Below, piece by piece: positions 25,176-33,961 of a DNA stretch of 51,850 nt. This DNA comes from DTU032 sp964346175 (GTDB lineage: Bacteria; Bacillota; Clostridia; Saccharofermentanales; DTU023). The notes under the pieces are model-generated. The model worked only from the letters and a program-made list of their open reading frames with translations. It searched no databases and was not told the origin of the DNA. The position numbers and the translations under genes are program-made. Positions within the stretch are counted from its first letter, which is position 1, and every line of letters begins with the position of its first letter. The stretch spans positions 1-51,850 of the forward strand of contig CAYFTG010000008.1 in the NCBI GenBank assembly GCA_964346175.1, read 5' to 3'.

Positions 25176-26675
25176 GTGGGTAGATTTTTACCAAGTCAAA
25201 TGATGCAGTGGACAGGCGGCACTATTGTGCGTGAACCACGGCACGAAAATGATACTGACAGGTTTTACAAGAGTATTTCTACTGATACGCGTTCATTGCA
25301 AGCCGGTGAGGCCTTCGTTGCGTTGCGTGGCGATCACTTCGATGGACATCGTTTCTTGGATGAAGCGGTGAGACTAGGGGCGCAATTACTGGTAGTAGAA
25401 AAAGATGAACCTTTGGTAAAAAAATGGATTGAAGATGTCAAGTCCGGTGAATTGAATGGGCCGGACCTCCTTTTAGTGGACGATACCTTGCAGGCCTATC
25501 AGGATTTAGCTGCAGGCTATCGCAAGATGTTGAGCTGTTCTGTCATTGCTGTGACAGGCAGTGTAGGCAAGACTACCAGTCGTAATATGATTTGTCAGAT
25601 GGTACAGTCGCAATTGGCGTCCGAACAATCCGAAGGCAATTTGAATAATGAGATCGGTTTATCCGAAACGCTCTTGTCGACGGAAGCTGATACCCAAGTA
25701 CTCTTGACGGAAGTCGCCATGGATAGACCAGGCGAGATCGAACAGCTTTCCAAAATCGCGAGGCCGGATATCAGTATTATTACGCAAATCGGCTTTTCTC
25801 ATGCTGAGTATCTGGGGACGATACGCGATATTTTAAAAGAGAAAACCTCCATTGTTAAAGGTATGAAAGATAATGGTTTATTAATACTCAACGGTGATGA
25901 CCCTCTCTTAGAAGAGTGGTATCTCACCGACCCCCCGACGCTACCGGTCTGGTTTGTCGCCTGCAAAGAAAATATCTCGCATTTGGAGCGTGACGGCAGC
26001 CCGGTGTTTTGGTGGGAAGACCTGGTTATTGATAAGAACGGAACGTCCTTTATTGCTCGCAGCAATCTGGCACCGGATGAGAAATGGCAGATAAGCCTGC
26101 CCGTCGCCGGCGAGCATTACGTGAATACAGCTTTATTCGGATTGGCGGTTGCCTACGCTTTAGGTCTTGATATGGATGAAGCTGCAGCTTCTACCTTGAA
26201 TTTTGAAAATCTGGATGGCCGTCAGCAAGTACTTAATTTTGGCCCTGTAACTGTCATGAACGATGCTTATAATGCTTCGCCGGAATCTTATCTGGCAGCT
26301 TTAGAAGCAGTAGATTTCATGGCGGAGGAACGGCGTCGCATTTTGATTCTAGGTGGGATGCGAGAATTAGGGCGTTACACAAAAGGGGTTCATGAGACAG
26401 CGGCCAGACAAGCGCTGACTAATAATTTTGACCGCATAATTCTTATCGGACAAGAAACCGGATATACCAAGGATAAACTGATGCAATCTGAAGTGGGGCG
26501 TAATGTCTTTGCAGGCTGGTACACTACAGTCGATGATGCCTTGCCGCGAATTCTCCAAGAGGTTGAAGAAGGTGATTATGTCTTACTTAAAGCTTCACGC
26601 TACTACCATCTCGAAAGGGTGGCTGAGGCGCTAAAGGGAATGTTTGCACCTGAAGAAGTGAGGGCACAAGCGTGA
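25176..26675 (+). CDS. murF: UDP-MurNAc-tripeptide:D-Ala-D-Ala ligase MurF
   Basis: It adds D-Ala-D-Ala to the UDP-MurNAc-tripeptide. Motifs are the N-terminal SISTDTRSLQAGEAFVALRG, the P-loop TGSVGKTTS (about residues 127-135), NEIGLSETLL and MNDAYNASPES. The start is taken as GTG 25176, which has AGGGAG ten bases upstream; a TTG at 25167 is only one base past that site. Length is 499 residues, slightly over the usual 450-460. The murE, murD and murC genes that normally supply its substrate are not in this window. Confidence 0.93.
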   Translation: MGRFLPSQMMQWTGGTIVREPRHENDTDRFYKSISTDTRSLQAGEAFVALRGDHFDGHRFLDEAVRLGAQLLVVEKDEPLVKKWIEDVKSGELNGPDLLLVDDTLQAYQDLAAGYRKMLSCSVIAVTGSVGKTTSRNMICQMVQSQLASEQSEGNLNNEIGLSETLLSTEADTQVLLTEVAMDRPGEIEQLSKIARPDISIITQIGFSHAEYLGTIRDILKEKTSIVKGMKDNGLLILNGDDPLLEEWYLTDPPTLPVWFVACKENISHLERDGSPVFWWEDLVIDKNGTSFIARSNLAPDEKWQISLPVAGEHYVNTALFGLAVAYALGLDMDEAAASTLNFENLDGRQQVLNFGPVTVMNDAYNASPESYLAALEAVDFMAEERRRILILGGMRELGRYTKGVHETAARQALTNNFDRIILIGQETGYTKDKLMQSEVGRNVFAGWYTTVDDALPRILQEVEEGDYVLLKASRYYHLERVAEALKGMFAPEEVRAQA

Positions 26676-27703
26676 TCTTCTATCTGAGCACAAGAGTGCT
26701 GACCGGCAATAGTATGCTTATATGGGCTTTGTTGATGTTTCTGGCAACCGTAACTATTGGGGGTTTTGGTATGCCCCTTGTGAAAAAGCTGAACGTCGGC
26801 CAACGTGTGCGCGAAGATGGACCGAAATCACACTACGTGAAAAGCGGTACCCCAACTTTCGGTGCTTTGTTTTTCCTTATACCGTTGTTCCTAATCGGAT
26901 TTATTACAGCTCTGATTTATCCCGGAATGTTGACGACCAGCATGATACTTTTGTTTATGCTCTTGTTTGCCCTCGTCGGTTTTATCGACGACTATATCAA
27001 GGTTCGAGTTTCGCGCGAAGGATTGAGTGTTAAGCAAAAGACAGTCATTCTTGGTTTGCTCTCGATATTGGCGTCCGCCTGGTTCGTATATTTGCGGCCG
27101 GAAGGCGCTTTTATGCTTGTTCCGTTTACAATGGAAAAGATTGTTTTCAGCGGTGTAGGACAGTTTATTTACTTCCTGATCCTGATCCCTTTCCTTTTTT
27201 ATATGAGCAATTCAGTGAATATAACAGATGGCTTGGACGGCCTTTTGTCAGGGCTCATGAGTATTGCCTGCGTCTTTCTTATTGTTATCCATCGCATACT
27301 GGTACTGGCTGGAATTTTGGCCCATCAGTCGCAATTTCTGCCGATGCTTATATTGGCCGGCTGTCTGGGCTTTTTGTTTTTCAACCGCTATCCTGCCCGT
27401 ATCTTTATGGGGGACACCGGTTCTCAATCCTTGGGGATCGGCTTTACTTTGTTGACGGTGGCAGCGGGAACACCATATCTGGCAATCGTAGTCGGCTTCA
27501 TCTTTTTCTTTGAAGGATTATCCGTCGTGATGCAAACGTTGTATTTCCGGCGGACCGGCGGCAGGAGGATCTTCCGTATGGCTCCGATCCATCATCACTT
27601 TGAGCTCAGCGGCTGGTCCGAACAGAAAGTAGTGTACGTTTTTTATCTGGTGGGTGCTATTTGCGGAATGCTTGGCATATTATTCGTTGTTGGTGCTTTT
27701 TAA
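26672..27703 (+). CDS. mraY: Phospho-MurNAc-pentapeptide translocase MraY
   Basis: An integral membrane enzyme (about ten helices) that transfers phospho-MurNAc-pentapeptide to undecaprenyl phosphate to make lipid I. Diagnostic motifs are the DDYIKV aspartates, NSVNITDGLDGL, FMGDTGSQSLG and PIHHHFE. It has 343 residues. The start is GTG 26672, overlapping the murF stop (GTGA) with GAGGG about ten bases upstream, so it is translationally coupled. ATG 26714 would be an alternative giving a shorter N-terminus. Confidence 0.95.
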   Translation: MIFYLSTRVLTGNSMLIWALLMFLATVTIGGFGMPLVKKLNVGQRVREDGPKSHYVKSGTPTFGALFFLIPLFLIGFITALIYPGMLTTSMILLFMLLFALVGFIDDYIKVRVSREGLSVKQKTVILGLLSILASAWFVYLRPEGAFMLVPFTMEKIVFSGVGQFIYFLILIPFLFYMSNSVNITDGLDGLLSGLMSIACVFLIVIHRILVLAGILAHQSQFLPMLILAGCLGFLFFNRYPARIFMGDTGSQSLGIGFTLLTVAAGTPYLAIVVGFIFFFEGLSVVMQTLYFRRTGGRRIFRMAPIHHHFELSGWSEQKVVYVFYLVGAICGMLGILFVVGAF

Positions 27704-27715
27704 GAGAGGATACTT

Positions 27716-29149
27716 ATGGCTAGCGATGTGCAAGATCAGCTTATAAGATTTCCGGGTTTAACGGATGAAGAGACCGGTGCAGAGACTTTAGAACTGCGTC
27801 CGGAAGATCTTGCCAGCCACAGAAGAATCTCTTTGCCTTTTTTCTTTATTTGGATCAGCCTGATGGCCTTTGGCTTCATCATGATGTTCAGCGCCAGTTT
27901 TGGAGAGAGTTTTGTCAGTTCAAGTACCTATGTAAATGTTGTTGAAGATGAGCTTGCCCTGAACGAATTGCCGGAAGCGCTGCGAACTGAGGTTATAGCC
28001 GATGCCACAGCGTTCGCGTCGCGTCAGTTGATCTTAGGTATCTCCGGCTCACTCTTAGCTATAGGGCTTGCATTGATTACGCCTTTCCGACAGTTGTTGC
28101 GACCCGGCTTACGCGAAATAGTCTATTTCGTGATTACCGGTCTTTTGCTTTATACGATGTTTCGAGGCATCACTAGTCAAGGCGCACAGCGCTGGGTAGC
28201 GATCGGACCGATTCAGTTCCAGTCTTCAGAATTAGCTAAAATCGGCGTGGTCTATTATCTTTCGTCGTACTTCTTTGAGCGACAACGACAGCGCAGACGG
28301 CAAGCGGACATAGGAACTCCTTGGGAAGAGAAGAAGCAAACTGCCTTCAAAAAGATAAACCTCGAGACTTATCGCGACTTCACCCGGCCCTTTTTGCGCA
28401 TATTGATATGGATCGTCCTCGTCGTATTACAACCACATTTATCCGGTGCCATCATTCTGGTCGTACTGGCGTTTTTGATGTTTATTATGGGAAAAATCCC
28501 ACTACGTTCTTGGCTCCGAGGCATACTCTTACATGTCATTCCAATCATGCTGGTACTTCTATTGTTAGCAGCTTTACTGATTCCGGTGGTTTACAATACG
28601 TCACTGCCTGACTTGATTTCAGATAGATTCGCTCACTCACGGCGGCGGGTCGAATTGTTCCGAGATCGCGATTCTGTGGATGCAGACGGCAGGCGTCAGA
28701 TAGAACAAGCGGAAATTGCTTTTGGAGTGGGGGGAACGACCGGTGTCGGTCTAGGCCGTAGTACGCAGAAACTCAACTGGCTCGCAGAAGCGCATAATGA
28801 TTTCATCTTCCCCATAATTGGAGAAGAGCTCGGTTTAATTGGTACCTTAGCTGTCCTGCTCTTGTTTATACTATTCCTTATAACAGGCTTCTCAGTTGCC
28901 TCACGGGCTTCAAACTTAGCTGCACGCAATATTGCAGGTGGTTTCACTTTTTTGATTGTCTTTCAGGCCTTCCTTAATATGGCGGTTGCGACGAGCCTGA
29001 TACCGGCAACAGGAATTTCAATGCCGTTTTTCTCAGCAGGCGGCACAGCAAATGTAATTTTCGCAACTGCTGCGGCTATGGTTTTATGCGTTTCAAAAAC
29101 AGGTGTAAAACGTAATCGCCAATTAGTGCGCGTCTTGGATCGTAAATAA
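27716..29149 (+). CDS. ftsW: FtsW, division SEDS glycosyltransferase
   Basis: A SEDS polymerase that works with the dcw class B PBP at the septum. The 477 residues contain about ten membrane helices and the motifs SSELAKIGVVYYLS, LQPHLSGAI, HNDFIFPIIGEELGLIG and TGISMPFFSAGGTAN. It carries a 35-residue cytoplasmic N-terminus, and a positively charged linker (RQRRRQADIGTPWEEKKQ) interrupts the helices. The segment LQPHLSGA replaces the more common PDLGT loop, which is a family variant. AGAGAGGAT precedes the ATG. Placement between mraY and murG is classical. Confidence 0.92.
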   Translation: MASDVQDQLIRFPGLTDEETGAETLELRPEDLASHRRISLPFFFIWISLMAFGFIMMFSASFGESFVSSSTYVNVVEDELALNELPEALRTEVIADATAFASRQLILGISGSLLAIGLALITPFRQLLRPGLREIVYFVITGLLLYTMFRGITSQGAQRWVAIGPIQFQSSELAKIGVVYYLSSYFFERQRQRRRQADIGTPWEEKKQTAFKKINLETYRDFTRPFLRILIWIVLVVLQPHLSGAIILVVLAFLMFIMGKIPLRSWLRGILLHVIPIMLVLLLLAALLIPVVYNTSLPDLISDRFAHSRRRVELFRDRDSVDADGRRQIEQAEIAFGVGGTTGVGLGRSTQKLNWLAEAHNDFIFPIIGEELGLIGTLAVLLLFILFLITGFSVASRASNLAARNIAGGFTFLIVFQAFLNMAVATSLIPATGISMPFFSAGGTANVIFATAAAMVLCVSKTGVKRNRQLVRVLDRK

Positions 29150-29162
29150 TGAAGAAGGAGAG

Positions 29163-30350
29163 TTGCTTGACGACATGCAAGCCGATGATCGAAAAACTGT
29201 AATTTTTGCTGCAGGGGGTACTAGCGGCCACATTCACCCTGCCTTAGCAATAGCCTCTGAGATTAGAGATAATAATCCTGATGTGAGGATTATTTTTTGT
29301 GGATTGGTGGGAAACATTGAGGCGGAAATGGTGCCTGCAGCAGGTTATGAATTTGTCCCCATTTCAGCCCGCGCCATGCCTTCGAAGTATTATCCATGGT
29401 TCTACCGCTGGCTGAAGGACAACATCCACGGCATACGAACGACCAGAAAGCTTATTAAAAAGCTGAAGCCCATTCTTGTCATCGGCACCGGTGGCTACGT
29501 TACCGGGCCGGTTATTATGGCAGCTTCGCAGCTAAAGACACCTTATATTTTACATGAGCAGAATGTTTATCCCGGCAGGGCCAACCGCTTCTTTGCCAAA
29601 CATGCAGCTCATGTTTTCGTCATAAATGAAAAGAGTAAAGAGAATCTTGGAGATCTCGATACAATTACAGTTAGCGGCAATCCGGTTCAGCCTATATTTT
29701 ATACTTTGGACAAGGAGCAGGGGAGACATGCCATCGGCATATCAGAAGATCGTTTCCTTATTGTTGTTACTGGCGGCAGTCTAGGTGCAGAGCGTTTAAA
29801 CAAGGCGATCAGTGGCTTACGCGATCACCGTGGCTGGCAGCAGTTGGTGGAAGAGCATCCTGAACTGATTATTATACTGAGCACAGGCAAGGATCAGCCG
29901 AACAGCCCTGAAATCTACGAAGGTATCTCAAACGTCCAAGTCACGAATTATCTTTACAATATGGCGCAGTGGATGGCTGCATCGGATCTCGTCATCTCTC
30001 GGTCAGGAGCTATGACCTGTGCTGAACTGATGGCTTTGGCCAAGCCGGCCGTACTGGTTCCATACCCTCATGCCATTGATGATCATCAGAACAAGAACGC
30101 GCAGAGTTTAGCAGAGCTCGGTGGCGCAATCATGATTAAAGATGCAGATTTTAATACCGAATATCTCATTGATAGAATACGATACTTTATTAATAGACCT
30201 GAGCGACTGCTGCAAATGACGGAAGCATTGTCGTCCGCAGAGTTGCCACCTGCGGCAAAGGTAATTTATCAGAAGATCGCACCATATCTCTCAGATAAGG
30301 ATAATGGCGATAATGAGCAAAGCAAGAAAAAACAACAAAGACGGTCGTAA
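29163..30350 (+). CDS. murG: UDP-GlcNAc:lipid I N-acetylglucosaminyltransferase MurG
   Basis: It makes lipid II from lipid I at the inner membrane face. Motifs are AAGGTSGHIHPALAIA, TGGYVTGPV, LHEQNVYPGRANRF, VTGGSLGAERLN and SRSGAMTCAEL. The start is ambiguous. TTG 29163 is only two bases after AAGGAG, and ATG 29175 is 14 bases after it; I list the longer form (395 residues). The C-terminal tail (KDNGDNEQSKKKQQRRS) is basic and overlaps the ftsQ start by 47 bases. Confidence 0.94.
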   Translation: MLDDMQADDRKTVIFAAGGTSGHIHPALAIASEIRDNNPDVRIIFCGLVGNIEAEMVPAAGYEFVPISARAMPSKYYPWFYRWLKDNIHGIRTTRKLIKKLKPILVIGTGGYVTGPVIMAASQLKTPYILHEQNVYPGRANRFFAKHAAHVFVINEKSKENLGDLDTITVSGNPVQPIFYTLDKEQGRHAIGISEDRFLIVVTGGSLGAERLNKAISGLRDHRGWQQLVEEHPELIIILSTGKDQPNSPEIYEGISNVQVTNYLYNMAQWMAASDLVISRSGAMTCAELMALAKPAVLVPYPHAIDDHQNKNAQSLAELGGAIMIKDADFNTEYLIDRIRYFINRPERLLQMTEALSSAELPPAAKVIYQKIAPYLSDKDNGDNEQSKKKQQRRS

Positions 30351-31284
30351 AAAAACGAGTTCTAACCGTCAGCCGGATCGCAAACGATCCAAGCAGAGTA
30401 AGCGACCGGAGAGTGCCAGTTTTCAGCCCTCTCCATTTTCAGCTGAAAGCAGGAAGAAACGAGACCGGGAACGCAGGCGCTCACTACTGATGAGCAGAAA
30501 ACCGCTGATCTTTCTGGCGATCGTTGCCTCCATTCTTGTTGTGATCACTCTGCTGGTATTAGTCCCGGGTTTTACCATCAATCAGATCGAGGTGAACGGG
30601 ACTTACCGGATTGATGATAAGAGTATGGAACAAGTGCTCTCCTCTCATAAGAATAAGCATTTTGTCTATAAGCTGGGCGGGAATATCAGGACTCTCTTTG
30701 GCTTGCGCTACGCTGCTGCCGAAGAGACAATATTGGCGTCATCTCCCTTGGTGGATGACGTTAAAGTCTACTTTTCCTATCCATCTAAGATCAAGATTGA
30801 TCTCGATGAGAAAACCGAGATTATGTGTGTGCGGGTACCCGGCGGTTACGCTCTAGTCGATAAAGAACTCTTTGTGATTGAACTCAAGGAGGAAGCCTCC
30901 GATATTTTCCCCAGTGTAGAGCAAATTACGCTCACAGAAACAGCGGAAGAAGGCAAACAGCTGCAAACTGAGCAAACTTATCGACTCCAGAAATCAATAA
31001 ACCTTACAGCTGAAATTATTCGACAAGATAGTAGCAAAAACAATGAAGAAAAGTTGCTGCCACTTATTAGTCACATTATTTGGCGGGACACAAGTACATT
31101 TTATTTGCACATTCCCAGTACTCAGGGCGGTATGATTCGTGTTAAACTAGATGATAACAGGTACTTACAGGACAAACTTGCATTACTTTCGGACTTAATC
31201 TTCGTAGAAGAGTTCACAGAGAAAGCAGCAGGTGAGCTGGATATGACGGGAACGAAAGTACACTTTCGTCCTGACATCTCCTAA
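30304..31284 (+). CDS. ftsQ: FtsQ/DivIB-type cell division protein with POTRA domain
   Basis: A bitopic divisome protein that binds FtsL/FtsB-type partners. It has a very basic cytoplasmic N-terminus of about 75 residues (many Lys/Arg), one membrane helix (about residues 70-88, LIFLAIVASILVVITLLVLV) and then a POTRA domain beginning FTINQIEVNGTYRID with LASSPLVDDVKVYFSYPSKIKID. A beta domain (residues 180-320) follows. The start ATG 30304 has AAGGATA upstream; ATG 30313 is a close alternative. It overlaps murG by 47 bases, unusually much for this cluster. Confidence 0.88.
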   Translation: MAIMSKARKNNKDGRKKTSSNRQPDRKRSKQSKRPESASFQPSPFSAESRKKRDRERRRSLLMSRKPLIFLAIVASILVVITLLVLVPGFTINQIEVNGTYRIDDKSMEQVLSSHKNKHFVYKLGGNIRTLFGLRYAAAEETILASSPLVDDVKVYFSYPSKIKIDLDEKTEIMCVRVPGGYALVDKELFVIELKEEASDIFPSVEQITLTETAEEGKQLQTEQTYRLQKSINLTAEIIRQDSSKNNEEKLLPLISHIIWRDTSTFYLHIPSTQGGMIRVKLDDNRYLQDKLALLSDLIFVEEFTEKAAGELDMTGTKVHFRPDIS

Positions 31285-31344
31285 AGCACACTTGAGAGAT
31301 GTCATAACAAGTGAAAAACGCATGATAAGCAAAGGGGAGTGACA

Positions 31345-31749
31345 TTGATACCACTAATAGGCTTACTAATCGGTCTAGTAATCGGTCTTTTTGTCAGCGT
31401 GCCTGTGCCGGCTGCTTGGGCACCCTACCTTGCTCTTATAGTTCTAGCCGGAATAGATACCTTGTTAGCTGTCCTTGTTAGAAAAAATGAAAGCCAAGAA
31501 TATGGCACTAAATTCCTCTTAGAATTTCTAGTAAACTCTTTAATGGCAATGCTTTTAACAGCATTAGGCCAGCAAATTAATTTTGAATTATCTACCATTA
31601 TTGCCTTTGTTTTTACATATCGAATTTTTATAAATATAGGAGAAATTGTGTCGAAGCTATATCTGCAATATAAAGACTGGAGACTGGCAGGCAGAAAATC
31701 AAGCGACGAAATTCGTAGCTCTATAAACGATGAAGAGGACAAAGCCTAG
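31345..31749 (+). CDS. sbp: Small basic protein Sbp (DUF1290)
   Basis: A short membrane protein found just upstream of ftsZ in many Gram-positives; its function is not established. The 134-residue product starts IPLIGLLIGLVIGLF and has three or four membrane helices (about residues 2-20, 26-45, 60-80 and 84-105). The conserved YLALIVLAGIDTLLAVLV segment fits DUF1290. TTG 31345 is preferred because AAAGGGGAG lies five bases upstream, whereas GTG 31339 overlaps that site. The charged C-terminal tail is cytoplasmic. Confidence 0.88.
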   Translation: MIPLIGLLIGLVIGLFVSVPVPAAWAPYLALIVLAGIDTLLAVLVRKNESQEYGTKFLLEFLVNSLMAMLLTALGQQINFELSTIIAFVFTYRIFINIGEIVSKLYLQYKDWRLAGRKSSDEIRSSINDEEDKA

Positions 31750-31841
31750 TCTCTAAAGAGTTTATTGCGAAGAGTTTTCGTTATGATGACATTATGTCAT
31801 CGGCAACAACGCAAATGTAAGTGTATAGACGATCTTCCGTA

Positions 31842-31870
31842 TTGTAAATGTATTTTTTATCATGTAAAAT
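31842..31870 (+). promoter_or_regulatory. Candidate promoter for ftsZ
   Basis: TTGTAA (31842-31847) and TAAAAT (31865-31870) are 17 bases apart within the 228-base sbp-ftsZ gap, with TG just before the -10. It would give ftsZ its own leader of about 100 bases. Confidence 0.5.
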
Positions 31871-31977
31871 ATGCCCAAACATAATTAGGGTATCGAGACA
31901 AACCCCCTGTTAAATTCAGTTGTAAGCTAGTAATAACATCTTACAAAAACTGTTTTTATCACGAAAGGAGTATTTCC

Positions 31978-33363
31978 TTGGCAGAATATAATTTTGAATT
32001 CGGAATGGACGATGATTTCTACGCCACTATTAGAGTGATCGGTGTTGGCGGCGGTGGCTGTAATGCAGTCGACCGCATGATAGAAGATGGGGTGCAAGGT
32101 ATTGAGTTTATCGCTGTGAATAGTGATCACCAAGCTCTATCGCGCACAAAGGCATCAACGGCGATACAGATTGGGGAAAAGGTAACACGCGGCTTAGGTT
32201 GCGGAGCCAATCCTGAAATGGGCCAGAAAGCTGCAGAAGAGAATATTGAGGATATCGCTAAAGCCATTCAAGGCACTGATATGCTCTTCATTACGGCAGG
32301 TTTGGGTGGCGGAACCGGCACCGGTGCAGCCCCTATAATTGCGGCTAAAGCGAGAGAAATGGGAATTCTAACTGTTGCTGTAGTCACAACGCCTTTCCGT
32401 TTTGAAGGTTCTAGACGACGTCAGAATTCCGAATCAGGTCAGCGTAAGCTGGAACAGTATGTCGATTCTTTGATCGTTGTTCCCAATGATAAACTTCTGG
32501 AAATCGCCAGCGACGATACATCATTGGACGAGGCCTTCTCAATGGCAGACCATGTGCTGCAATATGGCGTATCCAGTATTTCCGACCTAGTTGCGGTGCC
32601 CGGCCTGATCAACCTCGACTTGGCCGACGTTCGCCGCGTAATGACAGATGCCGGCATGTGCCATATGGGTATCGGTCGCGGTAGCGGTGAGAGTCGTGCA
32701 GCTACAGCGGTTAAACAAGCAATGAGCAGCCCCTTGTTGAACACAACTATTGAGGGAGCACATAGCATCATCATCAACTTTACCGGCGGACGCGACATGA
32801 AGATTAAAGAGGTCAACGAGGCAGCCTCACAAGTGCGTGAAGCAGTTTCGCCTGATGCAGACATAATCTTCGGTGCAGTGATCGACGATAATATGCAGGA
32901 TGATATCATGATCACCATTATTGCTAGCCGTTTTGAAGAAGATGCAGTGAAGCAGCATGCTGCAAAGTCGACCCAGACTACTGCCAATGCAGCCAACATG
33001 GCTTCCTCATATTCGACATCTCGCAAGTCTCTACAAGATGAGCAACAGGCGCCGACGATGGATGACCTGCCTGACTTTCTAAAACCGCGTCGTCGCGAGA
33101 TGCCGCCTGTCAGCTATCCACGTCGTGAGAACGTGCCCACAGGTAGAGAGAGTTTCGACAATCCTCAAGATGGCGAGAGATATCGTCGTCAAACCGGAGA
33201 TGTTCTGGAAAGAATGTCCGAACAACGGGAACCGCGAGTGCTTGATGAAGCTCCAACTGCTGATGAAAAAAGTTCAGAGCAATCTGCTAAAAGTAAACCT
33301 CGACAAGGTGGTCGTGTCTTGCCCTGGTTCCTCCAGGACGAGCTGGGTGATGAACGCGACTAA
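31978..33363 (+). CDS. ftsZ: Cell division protein FtsZ
   Basis: The tubulin-like GTPase that forms the Z ring. The 461 residues contain GGGGCNAVDRMI, the tubulin signature GGGTGTGAAP (110-119) and the T7 synergy-loop motif NLDLAD (212-217). The start is TTG 31978 with GAAAGGAG upstream. The C-terminal linker is long (about 130 residues). It holds DLPDFLKPRRR (363-373), resembling the classical FtsZ tail peptide (D-I-P-x-F-L). A second similar motif RVLPWFLQDE (446-455) lies at the very C-terminus. There is no ftsA next to it. Confidence 0.97.
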   Translation: MAEYNFEFGMDDDFYATIRVIGVGGGGCNAVDRMIEDGVQGIEFIAVNSDHQALSRTKASTAIQIGEKVTRGLGCGANPEMGQKAAEENIEDIAKAIQGTDMLFITAGLGGGTGTGAAPIIAAKAREMGILTVAVVTTPFRFEGSRRRQNSESGQRKLEQYVDSLIVVPNDKLLEIASDDTSLDEAFSMADHVLQYGVSSISDLVAVPGLINLDLADVRRVMTDAGMCHMGIGRGSGESRAATAVKQAMSSPLLNTTIEGAHSIIINFTGGRDMKIKEVNEAASQVREAVSPDADIIFGAVIDDNMQDDIMITIIASRFEEDAVKQHAAKSTQTTANAANMASSYSTSRKSLQDEQQAPTMDDLPDFLKPRRREMPPVSYPRRENVPTGRESFDNPQDGERYRRQTGDVLERMSEQREPRVLDEAPTADEKSSEQSAKSKPRQGGRVLPWFLQDELGDERD

Positions 33364-33397
33364 AACCGCGGTTGGAATTTTTTGACTTTTTTAAATG

Positions 33398-33433
33398 ACG
33401 CGACCTGGTCTTGAATCCGGTCGCGTTTTTTTA
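33398..33433 (+). terminator. Rho-independent terminator after ftsZ
   Basis: ACGCGACC (33398-33405) pairs with GGTCGCGT (33419-33426), followed by a run of T residues. It lies 35 bases past the ftsZ stop and separates the dcw cluster from nrdR. Confidence 0.85.
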
Positions 33434-33458
33434 CAGCTGAAAAGACTAGGAGGAAATT

Positions 33459-33926
33459 ATGCGCTGTCCCTATTGCCAGCATAATGACAATAAAGTTGTA
33501 GATTCTCGCCCGTCAGATGACGACAGCACAATACGCAGACGACGTGAGTGTTGCCAGTGTGGTGAAAGGTTTACGACCTACGAACGAGTAGAATTTATGC
33601 CGTTGATGGTGATAAAGAAGGATGGGAGTAGGCAACCTTTTGATCGCGAGAAACTAATCGCAGGTATCATGAAAAGCTGCGAGAAACGCCCGATTACTAC
33701 TGCTCAAATTGAAGAAATTGTTCATACAATTGAACAAAGTGAAGGTAATAAGTTGCGACGTGAAATCCCCAGTTCTGAAATAGGTGAACTGGTTCTAGAG
33801 CAATTGCGCGGGATAGACGAGGTCGCTTATATCCGTTTTGCTTCGGTGTACAGAGAGTTCGGTGATATCTCTTCCTTTTTGGAGGAGTTGGGCGATATGT
33901 TCAATGCGCATGAAAATACCGTATAA
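33459..33926 (+). CDS. nrdR: Transcriptional repressor NrdR
   Basis: NrdR represses ribonucleotide reductase genes in response to ATP/dATP. The 155-residue chain begins MRCPYCQHNDNKVVDSRP, the first half of the zinc ribbon, and the second pair is CCQCGERFTTYER. An ATP-cone follows (VIKKDGSRQPFDREKL to IRFASVYREF). CTAGGAGGA precedes the ATG. Its place directly after ftsZ is where Clostridia commonly carry sigE/sigG or ylmC-type genes, so the cluster seems to be cut short here. The next gene is a two-component regulator 35 bases away. Confidence 0.96.
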   Translation: MRCPYCQHNDNKVVDSRPSDDDSTIRRRRECCQCGERFTTYERVEFMPLMVIKKDGSRQPFDREKLIAGIMKSCEKRPITTAQIEEIVHTIEQSEGNKLRREIPSSEIGELVLEQLRGIDEVAYIRFASVYREFGDISSFLEELGDMFNAHENTV

Positions 33927-33961
33927 TATTTGAATCACTGAGAAGTATTTGGAAATGGACG

